From: Diploptera punctata
Lineage: Eukaryota; Arthropoda; Insecta; Blattodea; Blaberidae
Direction of reading: 5' to 3'
DNA length: 64,000 bases
Assembly (NCBI GenBank): GCA_030220185.1
Contig: JASPKZ010008351.1
Span: 1,116,001 to 1,180,000 of the forward strand
The notes under the pieces are model-generated. The model searched no databases. It worked only from the letters and a program-made list of their open reading frames with translations, and was not told the origin of the DNA. Positions 33,478-44,944 of this stretch are shown in pieces. Made by a program: the position numbers and the translations under genes. Each line of letters opens with the position of its first letter. Within the stretch, counting starts at the first letter, position 1.

Positions 33478-34338
33478 AGGGTGTTTCAGAATACGTATTA
33501 CTGACTTCTAGATGTTGTAGAGAGGACTTAGTAGATACAGTTTTTATATGGAACCCATGTCCGAAAATGTACAATTTCATTGTGAAATAAGTTTGAAGAT
33601 CGAAACACAATGGGGTGATATTGTGTGTCTTGTGTTTCAGAACAAGTATTAAAGACTTCTAGGCGTTGTACTACACCTGTCGAGTCGGAGGAAGATCTTC
33701 TTGCATGAATTCTGGCGCCAGCAGAAATTATTTAAAAGACTTAAAGTCTTGTGGGCGTATGTATAAAAACACGCGTTACATGTACACATGAAATTTACAT
33801 TGTTACATTTAATGTATCTTTAACTGTTTATAATTAGTATAGTGTATATCTATATTTGTCAAATATTTATTTGTATTTGTGCTGGTTGAGTGGGAGAGAA
33901 GGCCTTATGGCCTTAACTCTGCCAGAATAAATAAAACATTATTATTATCATTATTATTATTATTTGTTCTACGAACAACAGGGTCGCCACGTGGAACCAC
34001 ACTTGTATTACGACCCCTAGAAGTCTGTAATACTTACTCTAAAACACAATGCACATGATATCAGCCCTATATGTTTCGATCTTCAAGCTTATTTTACAAC
34101 GAAATGGTACGTTTCAAGACATGGGTTCCTCAACAAATATTTATCTACAACCGCTAGAAGTCTGTATTACTTACTCTAAAACTCAAGACACACGATATCA
34201 GCCCATTGTGTTTCGATTTTCAAACTTATTTTACATCGAAATGGTACGTTTAAAGACATGGGTTCCTAATCAAATGTTTATCTACAAACTTCCCTCTACA
34301 ACCCCTAGAAGTCTGTAACACTTATTCTGAAACACCCT
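33478..34338. mobile_element. Terminal-inverted-repeat element (AGGGTGTTTCAGAATA ends)
   Basis: The left end AGGGTGTTTCAGAATA (33478) is the exact inverse of the right end TATTCTGAAACACCCT (34323-34338). The right half holds two-and-a-half tandem, partly inverted copies of a ~150-bp unit (CCCTAGAAGTCTGTA..., AAATGGTACGTTTCAAGACA). The left half is one unit in the opposite sense. No transposase frame is present. The centre (33690-33965) carries unrelated LINE-like 3' sequence. Confidence 0.75.
33780..33965 (+). repeat. LINE-type 3' end with AATAAA and (ATT)n tail
   Basis: Ends TTATGGCCTTAACTCTGCC, then AATAAATAAAAC and ATTATTATTATC repeats. The AGAGAAGGCCTTATGGCC phrase is one I recall at 3' ends of insect non-LTR elements. 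It lies inside the terminal-inverted-repeat element and is probably a nested insertion. I could not find a target duplication. Confidence 0.4.
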
Positions 34339-34579
34339 ATATGTAAACACATATATGGACCAAACATTCTCAAAAGATGGAGTAATATATGGACTAAAAT
34401 ATTTTATAGAAATGGTGCAAACATTTTTTGGCAGGTATTACAGAAAAACCAATTGTTCATAGTGCTTCGTTTGGAAAATCATTTACTTTTTTTTTTTCTT
34501 GCTGTGGTCGTCATAAGGTTTATCAATCCGGATTTTCTTCTGCTGAAGTTTATGAGTAAGTTATTTTATTACTAGTAGA
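34339..34579. other. Non-coding stretch
   Basis: No supported feature; T-run at 34480-34500. Confidence 0.4.
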
Positions 34580-34850
34580 GGTTACCAGCCTCTAGCCAAA
34601 CCTCTCTTCCTGGAGGGCAGGGAACTGGAATTTCGGAGTGTTCTTCTCCTAGAGAAGTTGCCTTCACTACGGCTTTGGGGACTTCTCTTCTCCCCACGTA
34701 ACCCTGTGGACGGGGCCCTACCCAGGTACTACCCACTGGGCGAGTGGGACCTGGAGCTCACAAAAGGACAGGGGCGCCTACTCCCTGGAGTGGACCTCTA
34801 TCAAGGGTTCCACTCTGTTACCCTGGAAAATCACTTACATAATTCTTAAT
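34580..34850. repeat. GC-rich dispersed-repeat-like block
   Basis: A sharp GC-rich island in AT-rich surroundings (ACTACCCACTGGGCGAGTGG, CTACTCCCTGGAGTGGACCT). Similar phrases occur, as I recall, in insect LINE leaders. A 63-residue frame here has no recognisable domain. Confidence 0.35.
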
Positions 34851-35183
34851 TTTACAGATTACGGTTTAAAATGTGGTGGTATTTTAACTAGGCCTATTTG
34901 ATATATCGAATTAACAGATACATAATCCACACTGAAGAACATTAAAACAATGTTCGTTCCATTGGTTTAATATTTCAGTTTAAGCTATGCATTATGCAGT
35001 TACCTCTCTTGGTGAAACCTACCCTAAGTCAAAGTGTCTCGCATACCTGTGTTAATATACTACTTTAAGAGACAAATATGTAGTTCGTTATTACTACAAA
35101 GTACATCCAGCAAGTCAAACCTGGTACATTTATAGTCTACACGCCATAAGCTTCATTTTTAGAAAACATGTTAAAAATATAAA
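34851..35183. other. Non-coding stretch
   Basis: No supported feature. Confidence 0.4.
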
Positions 35184-35632
35184 TAAATAATAGTTTTAAA
35201 AAACTAAAACAACACGCTTTATTAGAAAACCGAACTAAAAAAATTGAAAAATAATTTTAATTTCCAACACGCTTGGGATAAATAATTTTACCATCAAAAG
35301 CGTGGAGTGCTCTTTATCAATTAATATATTTGATAATAAACAGATATTCGTAAAAGTAAAATATCTAAGAAGAAAATGTAAAAATCATAAAAAAGCACCC
35401 CACGCTTTTGATGGTAAAATTATTTATCCCAAGCGTGTTGGAAATTAAAATTATTTTTCATTTTTTTTAGTTCGGTTTTCTAATAAAGCGTGTTGTTTTA
35501 GTTTTTTAAAACTATTATTTATTTTATTTTTTAGTTTTAATATTTTACAGAATAAGATACAAATGTAAATATTTTTAAATTCGATACTACTGTAATATGA
35601 GCTAAAAGTAATACTCTTCTAAAAAAAAAAAA

Positions 35633-35722
35633 CCTCCCAGCCGGATTTGAACCAGCGACCTATGGATTACTGAAATTATATACCACTACAGTCCACCGCT
35701 CTACCAACTGAGCTCTTACAAC
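35633..35722 (-). tRNA. Intron-containing tRNA-Tyr(GTA)-like sequence in composite K
   Basis: The minus strand reads GCTCAGTTGGTAGAGCGG, then GGACTGTAG, an 18-nt insert TGGTATATAATTTCAGTA, then ATCCATAGGTCGCTGG and TTCAAATCCGGC. This is the eukaryotic tRNA-Tyr layout with a GTA anticodon and an intron one base after it. A and B boxes and a T-run terminator (A-run on the plus strand, 35621-35632) are present. The acceptor strands (…TTGTAA at 5', …GGGAGG at 3') do not pair, so it is probably a pseudogene. Confidence 0.75.
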
Positions 35723-35784
35723 GATTGAGTAAGAATTTGGTAAGTCCGCAACCTTATTATACCAGTTTTCATTTCTTTATTTTG

Positions 35785-36253
35785 ATTTTCTGCTGATTCT
35801 GGCCAGGATTTTAGAAACAATTTACGAAATGATTGTATTGTCATTGGTCCTTTACAAGTATACAAAGTTTCAAGTCGATAAAATTATTTGAAGTGGGTGA
35901 AATGCGTGTTGAAAGATTCCGTTACATAATTACACAAACACTTTTTTTGATTTTCTGATGATTCTGGCCACGATTTTGGAAAAAAAATTATGATATTATT
36001 GTATTGTCGTTGGTCCTTTACAAGTATAATAAGTTTCAAGTCAATCCAATGATTTTAAGTGGGTGAAAATCGTGTTCAAAAATTCCGTTACATAAATACA
36101 AAAGACACTTTTTTTTTCTGATGATTCTGGCCATGATTTTAGGAACAAAATATGAAATTATTGTATTGTCACGGGTCTTTTACAAGTATGCAAAGTTTCA
36201 AGTCGATCCAATGATTTTAAGTGGGTGAAAATCGCGTTGAAAGATTCCGTTAC
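35785..36253 (+). repeat. Three tandem ~164-bp units in composite K
   Basis: TGATTCTGGCCA recurs at 35794 (as TGATTCTGGCCAGG), 35959 and 36122. Each unit continues with a TTGTATTGTC phrase, GGTCCTTTACAAGTAT, AAGTTTCAAGTCGAT and GTGGGTGAAA. Copy 2 of composite K has a single unit. Confidence 0.85.
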
Positions 36254-36300
36254 ATATATAGATAGATAGATAGATTAGATACAGGTCAAGCTAATATAAA

Positions 36301-37795
36301 GCGGGTAAATAGGAACTTTCGTGATGTGCAGTTGGAAATTTTGTATATAACGGGCGTTAAGACCTGGAAAATGTGAAATGGGTTCAAGAAATGTGGACTT
36401 CGATGCTTGTGACAGACTTGAGACCGACGCGTCGGATTTATCTTTCCGCTCAAAACAAAATCACGTTCTCCAATTTTATTCGCTCCAATTCCGCGATAAA
36501 ATCAGCAACCTGATGGTCCCGAGGTCGGCGTAGTACTCGAAAGCCACTTCAACTTTCGCATCTGTATTTAATCAGTGATGTCTTTCTCCTCCCATAGCTT
36601 CTCTTAATTGTATGTTTGATATTTTGTCTAATCTTGTTTTTCTCAATTTAAATAAATTGTATTAAATTATTTAAAGTAAGAACAATAACTGTAAGATCTA
36701 GAGATGTTTTGTTTTTCAAATAATTCGAATTTTCAAAATGTTTCTTGGTCTAAATATTTCTCTAGATTAGTTGGAGATCTTTTTAATTGCCCACGTTTAC
36801 TGACTGCCTTGGCTATGATTAGAATATCATTATAGATTATTAAATTATCATAAACCACAGAAAATAATGTTACAAAATACACAAATATTGGAGTTAGGAT
36901 GGTAGAAAGATAATTAAAAAAGTTATTAATTTGTAACCAAAACACCATTGACAGTAATCGACAAATATAGTGAAGTTAGGGTAATGTGGACCCTTTGGTT
37001 TGAGTGGACCCTATTAATATCTTCTGTAATTGGTGCTGCCCTCGAACAGAAAATATTTTAACTTCTTCCCCTAATCAACTTTGACGTGTTCAATGCCTGT
37101 ATCTTTTATTCTTTGTGCGCAGAAGTGTTTATTTGTGACATTTATGAAAATACCAGTTAAAAAGTTTTTCAAACTAAGAATTAATTCTTAATTTCTGTTA
37201 TTGTATGTTATAAATATTGTAAAATCTCCCAAATATATTATATTATGTAGATGCTGTTTTAATATACTGACAGGTTTGGTTTGATATTATGTGAATGGCG
37301 GCTGTATAAAATAATTAAACAACAAAGGAATTCGGTTAATGTGGAGCCTCCACGAGGCAGTTAAAGTGGACCAGTGTGTACTTTACACGAATACGTATAT
37401 TTTATTTATTTAATATCCTTGTAATTTTACTAAACCCAAATCGCTGTCTGCAGTTGAATAACATGTGAATGTTATAATCAACAATACTTTTTCAAAACAT
37501 TACATAAATATCAACACTTTTTAATTACGATAGCCATAAATATTTTCAGATTATGTCTGTACGTATAAATTAATAGAGTAAATGAACTTAAAAATAGTCC
37601 AAAATCTAGGGTGGTCTCTGGGGTCCACTTTACACGAATATGGAGGTTAAAGAGGACCTTTCTTGTAATGTAAAAAAGTTTATAAATTATGAAGATGGTT
37701 CCATATTTGAATAAAATAACAATGCTATTTCGTAGATATAACACTAATGATAATAATCACTGTAATTGAACAAAATTCAAACCCTTTAATTAAAA
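36301..37795. other. AT-rich non-coding stretch
   Basis: No supported gene. Between 36970 and 37660 the short phrase GTGGACC or GGTCCAC recurs at irregular spacing (for example 36987, 37003, 37369, 37622), without a clear unit. Confidence 0.4.
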
Positions 37796-37808
37796 GAAGA
37801 AAAATAAC
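37796..37808. repeat. Target-site duplication (left) of LINE-B
   Basis: GAAGAAAAATAAC here and GAAGAAAAACAAC at 38696-38708 match at 12 of 13 positions. Confidence 0.65.
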
Positions 37809-38695
37809 AGATTTTCTGAAGAAGGAATTATAAATCGTGGTGTGAGACAAGGCTGCCCCCTATCCCCAACACTCTTTGCAATTTATATCAATGAAGTAAT
37901 ATGTTGCTGGAACAAAACATATAAATTTGGAGTAAGAATATCAGAAAATAGAAAATTAAACACTCTATTGTTTGCAGATGACCAAATAATAATAGCAAAT
38001 TCCGAAGATAATCTACAGAAAGGTCTGTATGAACTTAACAAAATTACAGAAGAATATGGATTAAAGATATCTACAGAAAAAAACAAAAATTATGGCATTT
38101 CAAGGTGTAGATCCTGTCAGAAGTAAAATTGTACTGGACAATAAAATTTTGGAGCAGGTGAATAATTTTACACATCTAGGATGCAATATCTCATATGAAG
38201 AAGAAAAGGATGTAAATGCAAAAATATCTAAATTTTTAAGAATTTTAGGGTTAATAAATTCTACCTTCAAGCCACAGTTAGTCCAAAAGCATTCAAGACT
38301 GAAAGTGTATAAAACACTGGCTCTTCCAACTCTTTTGTATGGTAGCGAAGTATGGACGTTGAAACAGAAGGATATACAGAGACTTAGATCTGCTGAAATG
38401 AGATATCTTCGGAGGACTGCAGGATACACACTACTAAATCACAAAAAAATGAAGACATCTTAGAAGAATTACACATGGAATCTTTAGAAAACAAAATTTC
38501 TGATTATAAGTCAAGATGGATACAACATGTTCATCGAATGGAAGATCACAGAATACCCAAACTAATGTTAAGATATCAACCTGCAGGAAGAAGAAGACCA
38601 GGACGTCCACTCAAAAGACTTCTGGATGGTGTTTCTCTTGAGGCCGAAACAGGTCAACAAATGGCCTAAATTCGTGAATGTACTATGATGATGAT
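37809..38695 (+). pseudogene. LINE-B: reverse transcriptase C-half to 3' end
   Basis: Three frames follow one product. 37812-38126 has GVRQGCPLSPTLFAIYIN and FADDQIIIANSED (catalytic FADD box intact). 38092-38463 has THLGCNISYEEEKDVNAK, KPQLVQKHSRLKVYK and LLYGSEVWTLK. 38475-38669 has RWIQHVHRMEDHRIPKLM and GRRRPGRP. Frameshifts lie near 38090 and 38450 (A-run). The tail is ATGATGATGATG. It is 5'-truncated before the reverse transcriptase N-half. Confidence 0.85.
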
Positions 38696-38708
38696 GAAGA
38701 AAAACAAC

Positions 38709-39111
38709 AAATTCAAAATACGGATCCACATTACGCGAAGTTCCTCTACAAATTATGGTAATTTACCTATACAAGTATCGACAAAATAAAAATTATTTAA
38801 TTTTTCCATCAATCAAATATTTTCTTTTCGACAAAGAGCAGAAGAGAATTTAAGCACGGAATGTCCTACAAATGGTGCTTAGTGCTGACTCATCGGCGAC
38901 TATGGTTTTAAATGAGTTGCTCTCACAATAAAAAAATTACAGTTCCGAACTGATTTATTCGTTGTATGGAGGCTATTGATGGCGACATGGGTCATGTTCC
39001 ACTATTTAATAATAGATAAATAATAATGAACGGAATGCGCACATTTGTGCAAAAATTTGTTTATATCTCTCTGATATATTCAGCAAGCGATCACTCTTTT
39101 TATGCTTTTGA
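38709..39111. other. Non-coding; possible LINE-E 3' UTR
   Basis: No coding sequence. It lies directly 3' of the minus-strand LINE-E frame and may include its untranslated end, but no second copy is available here to prove it. Confidence 0.3.
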
Positions 39112-39880
39112 TTAAGTATGCATCTCGCACTCTTTGTCACAAAATTCACATGTACACTTATCGTTCGGTTCGTGAAATGACTTAGTTACACATATTTTAT
39201 GGTGTAATCCATTTATTGCGAAACGCGTTATCATATGTCTAAGGTTGTTCGTCCATTCTGTATTCATCATGGCTTCGGTGCAGTAGAAGTATTCTCTTTT
39301 CATTTTTTCCCTTGATATGTTTCTCAGTTGCACTTGCAGATGGGAGTTCCAGACTGATTCTGATATCCTCTATGAAGAATGTTTCCTTTACTAGCTTGTA
39401 TATAAGTCTTGTTGGTGTGTATTTTGATACGCAAAGAGTGCGTTTCAGGAAACTTGCCTTTACTCCCTCTATGATTGCTAAGTCGGTGGTCGTCAGGTTT
39501 TTCCAGATAAGATGTGTACCATATGTAACTAAAGGCGTTATTTTAACGTTGAACAGGAATAGAGCTGTTTTGAGCTTTAGGAACTCTGCTCTGGAAATGT
39601 CCTGGAAACCTCTGACGGCTGCTATTGCTTGTTCCTTTACATGGATTCTGATTGATGTCCTTGCCGTCTGTAGTCGTATTCCTAGGTAGCTGTAATGATT
39701 CACTATTTTTTAATTCTCCTTTTCCGAAAGTTAAGGCGTTAGTTTTGGCTATCTTGCCTCCTTTTTAAATATCATTTGTACCGATCTTTGTTGACGGCCA
39801 AGTCATTGTGTTTAGTCCACTTTTGTAGTTTATCAATTGCTAGTTGTATTTGCTCACCATGAAGCAGACAGTATTATTCA
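39112..39880 (-). pseudogene. LINE-E: end of RT to cysteine-rich C-terminus
   Basis: From the 5' side on the minus strand: IQLAIDKLQKWTKHNDLAVN, then after stops HYSYLGIRLQTARTSIRIHV, ALFLFNVKITPLVTYGTHLI, EGVKASFLKRTLCV, then in another frame HGLHHKICVTKSFH and a CTCEFCDKEC cluster. This is the thumb and C-terminal region of a non-LTR ORF2 ending in a zinc-knuckle-like motif. The frame switches around 39240-39330, and stops occur near 39740-39790. The clade is not certain. The 1.9 kb copy shares the C-terminus. Confidence 0.7.
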
Positions 39881-40576
39881 TGAAAATCTTGAAGATTTTC
39901 AGGTATCAAAAAAAAAAACGAACAATTTTGAAGAGTAGTTTTCTTCATTTCGCAGCATGTTTCCAATCGTTTTTATTCCACAATTAATATTTTCCTTTCA
40001 AAATTGTGTATATTTGTCTTTTTTTTTGGGGGGGTTTTATCCAACCAATATGGCATTATTTCTTTCAATGAATAATGCCGTCTTTAAGTTGTGAAGATTC
40101 AAATATTCCAAACTCAAGTATTATGGCTCTTAGGCCCAAAATTATGAAGATGTGATTCTTGCAAACTCAAAAATCTGACCCATAGAACCAAAAGTTTGTT
40201 AAGCCAAGGAGGTAATAGTGGACTGTATGAAATTAAGTACTCCTAATACATAGCATTTAGCGGGACGCTGGTTCCAATAATAAAGTATAAAAAACACAAG
40301 TCTGTTGATAGAAGACAAATGTGTTTAATACGTACAAAAATGACTACACATATCTTTCACAAATAGCGCCGCTTGCAGCAGGCTTGAACAATATGTACAT
40401 CTTCCATGACGGTTGTTTGAAGTATGTGGATGCCCATTGGGAGCTCTCAGTAATAGTCCGCATGACTAACATTAAGCTTATAGGCTATTTTTTTTAATTA
40501 TGTAGAAATAGCTAAACAAATGTGGACACCAAAATACATACATGCCTGTCTAAGCAAATACAAACTATAATTATTA
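39881..40576. other. Non-coding stretch
   Basis: No supported feature; a G-run follows a T-run at 40018-40036. Confidence 0.4.
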
Positions 40577-40842
40577 CTTACTTACTCACTGGCACTATCG
40601 AATCCGTAGGTTCATGGCAGCGCGGACATAAGCTCTCCATACATCCCTATCCTGAGCCAATACTTTCCAATCATTCCCTGTATAATCTACTTCCCCCAAA
40701 TCATAGTTAATGTTATTCTCCCACCTCATTCTTGGTCTACCAACTGGGCGTTTTCCCTCTGGCTTTCCTACAAGAAGCTTCCATGCAAGTCTTTCATTCC
40801 CCATACGTGCAACATGTCCTGCCCATCGCAGTCTACTTCGAG
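40577..40842 (-). pseudogene. LINE-A 3' end, 5'-truncated
   Basis: A single open frame on the minus strand contains RLRWAGHVARMGNERLAWKL, KRPVGRPRMRWENNINYDLG, DYTGNDWKVLAQDRDVWRAY and AAMNLRIR before the stop, followed by the GTGCCAGTGAGTAAGTAAG terminus. No frameshift is seen, so it is one of the younger LINE-A copies. Confidence 0.85.
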
Positions 40843-41639
40843 GGTTCGTTGATGATAAATATACCTTCAAACTATATTTATTAATAAATAAATTCATATA
40901 ATTTAATCTTAAAGACTCAACAGGTATACTCCCAAAGATCATAGATAAAATTTAATGAAATATGTTGAAAGTCTCAAAATAAAATTGAAATTATATATTT
41001 TCAAACTCCACCATTGCCGGTCCCAAGTCCGGATGGGAAAGGAGGAGGGGGAGGAGTAACACCTCGCTAAAAAATATTTTTTTTTCAAAAAATGGTAAAT
41101 AAACAGGAATATTTATTAAATTTTAATGTGTTTAATTTATCGAAAGCACAGATGGCAACAAAGTGCTTGGAATGTCGCAATCCTCACCAGATAGTGGAAC
41201 GTGCACGCTACTTGAACATTCCAGGTTTCACGTTTCTTTCTTTTGGACAATAAACAGTAGAGCTATGTGTGGGGAAAAATTCACTTGTTGGTCTCACAGC
41301 AGAAGATGTATGGTATAGTTGGGGAATTCAGATAGACCCATTAAGAAAGCCCGTGTTTCTGCTTATTCTTGTTATTATATTGCTGAAACCTCTGCTATTA
41401 TATTGCAGATAGTAGTTTAGACCTTCAAGTTGACAATATAATGGTAAAGTCCACATATTCAAATATTTATCATCCCAAAAAAAAAAATCCACGTTCAACA
41501 TAGGCCTATTCAATTCAAAATGTCCATTGGACGAAATAATCATATTCCATAGAATGAAAATGTTGAAAAGTACAGCAATAAATATTTAATTGGTATAATT
41601 TCTAAATTATCTATATTTTTGTTGTTCATAATAAATGGA
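40843..41639. other. Non-coding stretch
   Basis: No gene. A GC-richer phrase at 41010-41070 (GGTCCCAAGTCCGGATGGG) resembles LINE leader sequence but cannot be assigned. Confidence 0.35.
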
Positions 41640-41659
41640 ATCGTGCGTTTGAGGATCGA

Positions 41660-42193
41660 TGTGGACATCAAAATATATTAATTACAAAACAAGCTACAAC
41701 TGCTACATTCAAATATCTAGGAACAATAAAATAAGATGTACAAAAAAATTAAACATGGGCTCAATCCGGGAAATACATGTTATTATGCATTACAGGGACA
41801 CTAGTCCCAACTCCTCTAAAAAACGTTAAACTGAAAATATATAAAACTGTTATTCTCTCAGTTATATTATATGGACGCGAAATATGGACTCTTTACTTTA
41901 AGTGAGGAGAAAATATTACGAGTATATGAGAATAAAGTTCTTAAGATAATGCTTGAACCAAAGACAGACGAACAGACAAGTGAATGGAGAAGACTACATA
42001 ACAGGGAGCTACATGATCTTTATAGGAAACCAGAAATAATAAGAACAGTTAAATCTTGTAGATTGCAATGGACAGAACATGTGGCACGAATGGGGAATGA
42101 AAGAGTGAGATGGAAGGAAAACTCCAGTTAGTAGATCAAGAACGAGGAAGGAGAATAACATTAACCGTGATTTGAGGAATGTAGATTATACAG
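41660..42193 (+). pseudogene. LINE-A: end of RT and C-terminal region, cut by SINE-A
   Basis: Frames show ATFKYLGT, KLKIYKTVILSVILYGREIW, LRVYENKVLKIMLEPKTDEQ, EWRRLHNRELHDLYRKPEII and EHVARMGNER. It ends within VDYTD at 42193, where a SINE-A head begins. This is the most 5'-extended LINE-A copy, but stops and indels are frequent. Confidence 0.75.
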
Positions 42194-42195
42194 AT

Positions 42196-42598
42196 CGGCC
42201 GCGGTGGACTAGTGGTTATGCTCCTTGCCTCTGGTCTCGAGGGTCGCGGGTTCAAACACGGCCGGGGTCGATGGATTTTTTAGAACGGAAAAATCCAAGG
42301 AGCAAGTCCTCCGGGAGGGACTTTAAGCCGTGGGTCCCCAGTCTGAAGATTTTCAGGCTCGTAAAAAATCCTTAAGCCTGAATGGAAAGGCCTCTAAGCA
42401 AAATTTACCGAATTCTCCCGTCCTAGTACTACCTTGGTTTCCTAGATGTCAGTATGAGGCGGAACACTGACCACGGACCACTCAAAATGACATCTATACG
42501 AAAACAAGTGTAACTAAATTAATACGGTTCAAATTCTTCCCTGTAAGGGGAGGGCGCCTAAATCTCTGTAAAGGGAAAACATGGGCTTACAATAGAAT
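42196..42598 (+). mobile_element. SINE-A, full length
   Basis: Head CGGCCGCGGTGGACTAGTGG and CGCGGGTTCAAACACGG, body, and end GGGAAAACATGGGCTTAC. It follows a truncated LINE-A; the LINE does not resume on the other side and no target duplication is visible. Confidence 0.85.
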
Positions 42599-42609
42599 AC
42601 AATATATAT

Positions 42610-42916
42610 ATAAAAAGGTAAAGTGATCCTACAACAGGCCTCAGGAGGCCCTTGGGGTAGTAGGAGGTTAAGGCTCCCACATTTTCTAGACAATCGGCAC
42701 TTTATGTCAGCCGGGTTGTCAGCCCTGCGTGACGGCCGCCTTTACCCCAGAACAAGCGTCTGGTACTCATTTTAGTTATAGACTGAGTCGACCCCAGGGC
42801 CATAGTGCCGCCAGAGGGTTTGGGTCAGTTTAAAAATACTGACCCCAACGGGACTTGAACCCTCGACCCTCCGGCTTGTAGCTCAGTGCCTTAACCACTA
42901 CGCTACGGCGTGCCCC
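42610..42916 (-). mobile_element. SINE-B, full length, minus strand
   Basis: A full SINE-B with its head at the right (inverse of CTACGGCGTGCCCC). ACAATATATAT at 42599-42609 recurs at 42917-42927, a probable 11-bp target duplication in AT-rich sequence. Confidence 0.85.
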
Positions 42917-43494
42917 ACAATATATATCATCATCATCATGAACAAATTCGTTTTAGGCCATGTGGCCTGTACGGTAAACCTAGCGAAGAAGGTCTTGATC
43001 TTTCCACCGATGTTTTGGTCTTCCTTGGTCCCTATGTCCAGTTGGGGTATATTGGAATGCCAATTTTGGAAGTCTATTTCTTGTCATTCTTCTCAGATGA
43101 TTTTTCCATTCTTGTTGGTATCTTTGGATATCTTCATTTAAACTTGCTACTCCAAGTTTTCCTCTGATAGTAGTGTTCCTTTGGTGATCCAGTCTATTAA
43201 CTCCTAACAATGATCGTAAGAAGCGCATTTGGCTTACTTGAAGTTTATGAGAGTTTCTTTTATTTAAAATCCAAATTTCACTTCCGTATTTTAGAGCAGC
43301 TTTTGATGTGACGTTATGTAATCTTAGTTTTGTCTCTGTCCTCATCTGTTTACCAAAATGTCTTCGTATTACCCCATTCATTTTATTATATTTTTGTAAT
43401 TTTGAATCAATGTCACTCTTATACTCTGCAAATACACTTCCTAAGTAAGAGAAATCTGACACTTGTTCTATAATTTTTCCATCAATCTCAATTT

Positions 43495-44400
43495 TCACCC
43501 GTTGTATGTTTTTTTTCCACACATTGCCATTGTTTTGGATTTTGATGTGGAAATTTTCATATTATATTTGCTGGCAATTTTGAATAATTGATATGCTGCT
43601 ATTTGTAAGCTATCTTCGGAATCTGATAATATTATTTGATCATCAGCATATAATATTGTTTGAATTATTTTATTCCTAGTTATTGAAATTCCACTGTTTA
43701 CTGTTTGTTTCCATTCTTGCACTATTCTGTTAATATATATATTAAATAAGAGTGGAGATAGTCCACATCCTTGTCGAACACCTTTGCCTGTGTTTATGTG
43801 TTCTGTTATTTCTCCATCTGGTAATTTAATTTTGATTTTAGAATTTTGATATAAGCTTTGTATGGCTCGTATTACATGTGAGTGTATATGTTCTTCATGC
43901 AGTATCTGCCAAAGTTTATCTCGGTTTACATTATCATATGCCTTTTCATAATCTATAAATAGTATGTACAGTGGGAGATTAAATTCTCTCCTTTTTTCCA
44001 TAATTTGTTGCAGGGTAAATATTGCATCTATAGTGCTCCTCCCTTTTCTAAATCCACATTGTTCTTCTTCCAAAAATGTTTCAGTACTTACTGATAACTT
44101 ATTTTTAATTATGTTGGCATATAATTTAGATGCAGTTGGGAGTAAGGTAATGCCTCGGTAGTTATCACATTGTGTTTTTCTGACCTTTTTTATGTAATAT
44201 TAATTACTAGACCCGTTTCCCAATCCGTTGGAATATTAAGACAATGCCAAATATTGTTAAAAAGTTCTAATAGTTTCTCTTTCAAGGCAGTTCCTCCATA
44301 CTCTAAAAAGTTCTAAATTTAAATCATCTAAACCTGGACTTTTCCTGTTCTTGGCCTTCTTTAAAACTTCTTCTAGTTCGTCCATTGTTATGTCTGGTTT
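43495..44400 (-). pseudogene. LINE-B reverse transcriptase domain
   Basis: Upstream frame pieces give KKAKNRKSPGLDDL and CDNYRGITLLPTASKLYA. The 192-residue frame (43495-44073) has EEEQCGFRKGRSTIDAIFTL, LFIDYEKAYDNVNRDKLW, GVRQGCGLSPLLFNIYIN and LYADDQIILSDSED. The YADD catalytic box is intact, and the fingers and palm order is normal. About two stops separate the first two motifs around 44170-44300. Confidence 0.85.
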
Positions 44401-44944
44401 TTCTATTTCATTTTCACAAGTCAAATTCGAAGTAATTTTTTCAGTGTGAGTGTTCGGTTCTGACCAAAGATTTTTGTAGTAAGTAATCTCCAGTCTTGTT
44501 TTGGTATCAGATTAACATTAATTTTGTCTTTTGTTTCCATCTGTAATTTTTTGAATATTTTAAATCCCTGTCTTTGTGCTCCTGTAATATCACGTTCTAA
44601 GGATTTTACAAATTTATCCCAATCATCCATTCTGTATTTTCTAGACAATTTACGAACCTTAGCTCTGAGTTTTTTATATTCTGTATAATGTTCCTCTTGT
44701 TTAGTTTGTAAATACACTTTATAGGCTTTTTTCTTTTGTTCAATATTTTCTTTTAATTCGGGATTCCAGGTTCGTAATCTCTTTTTGTTTTTGATTTGTT
44801 TATATCCGAGACTCTCATATGCTGCTTCCATGATTGCTTGTTTTAGATTTATCCAGTCCTCTTCAATATCGCCCGTGCTTGTTTTAAGTTTATTCTTTAT
44901 TCTAGTTTGATATAATATTTGTGTACTTTGGTCTTCCAATAAGT

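Larger units (their letters stand above)
35184..36300 (+). mobile_element. Composite K, copy 1
   Basis: Modules in order: a foldback with ~128-bp arms (35184-35311 and 35395-35525) containing CACGCTTTATTAGAAAACCG and its inverse; a minus-strand tRNA-Tyr-like sequence (35633-35722); three tandem ~164-bp units (about 35785-36250); a GATA microsatellite (36254-36276); and an end GCTAATATAAAGCGGG. The far end, read inversely (CCGCTTTATATTAGC), resembles the near end ACACGCTTTATTAG, so loose terminal inverted repeats are possible. The same modules occur in opposite orientation at 59830-61045, which makes this one mobile unit rather than a chance neighbourhood. Confidence 0.7.

Noticed and set aside
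36970..37660. Possible repeat based on recurring GTGGACC phrases
   Set aside because: Spacing is irregular and the sequence between occurrences is unrelated; no unit could be defined by eye.
39312..39689. A 125-residue plus-strand frame
   Set aside because: It is the antisense shadow of the LINE-E frame at 39239-39703, which has recognisable motifs.
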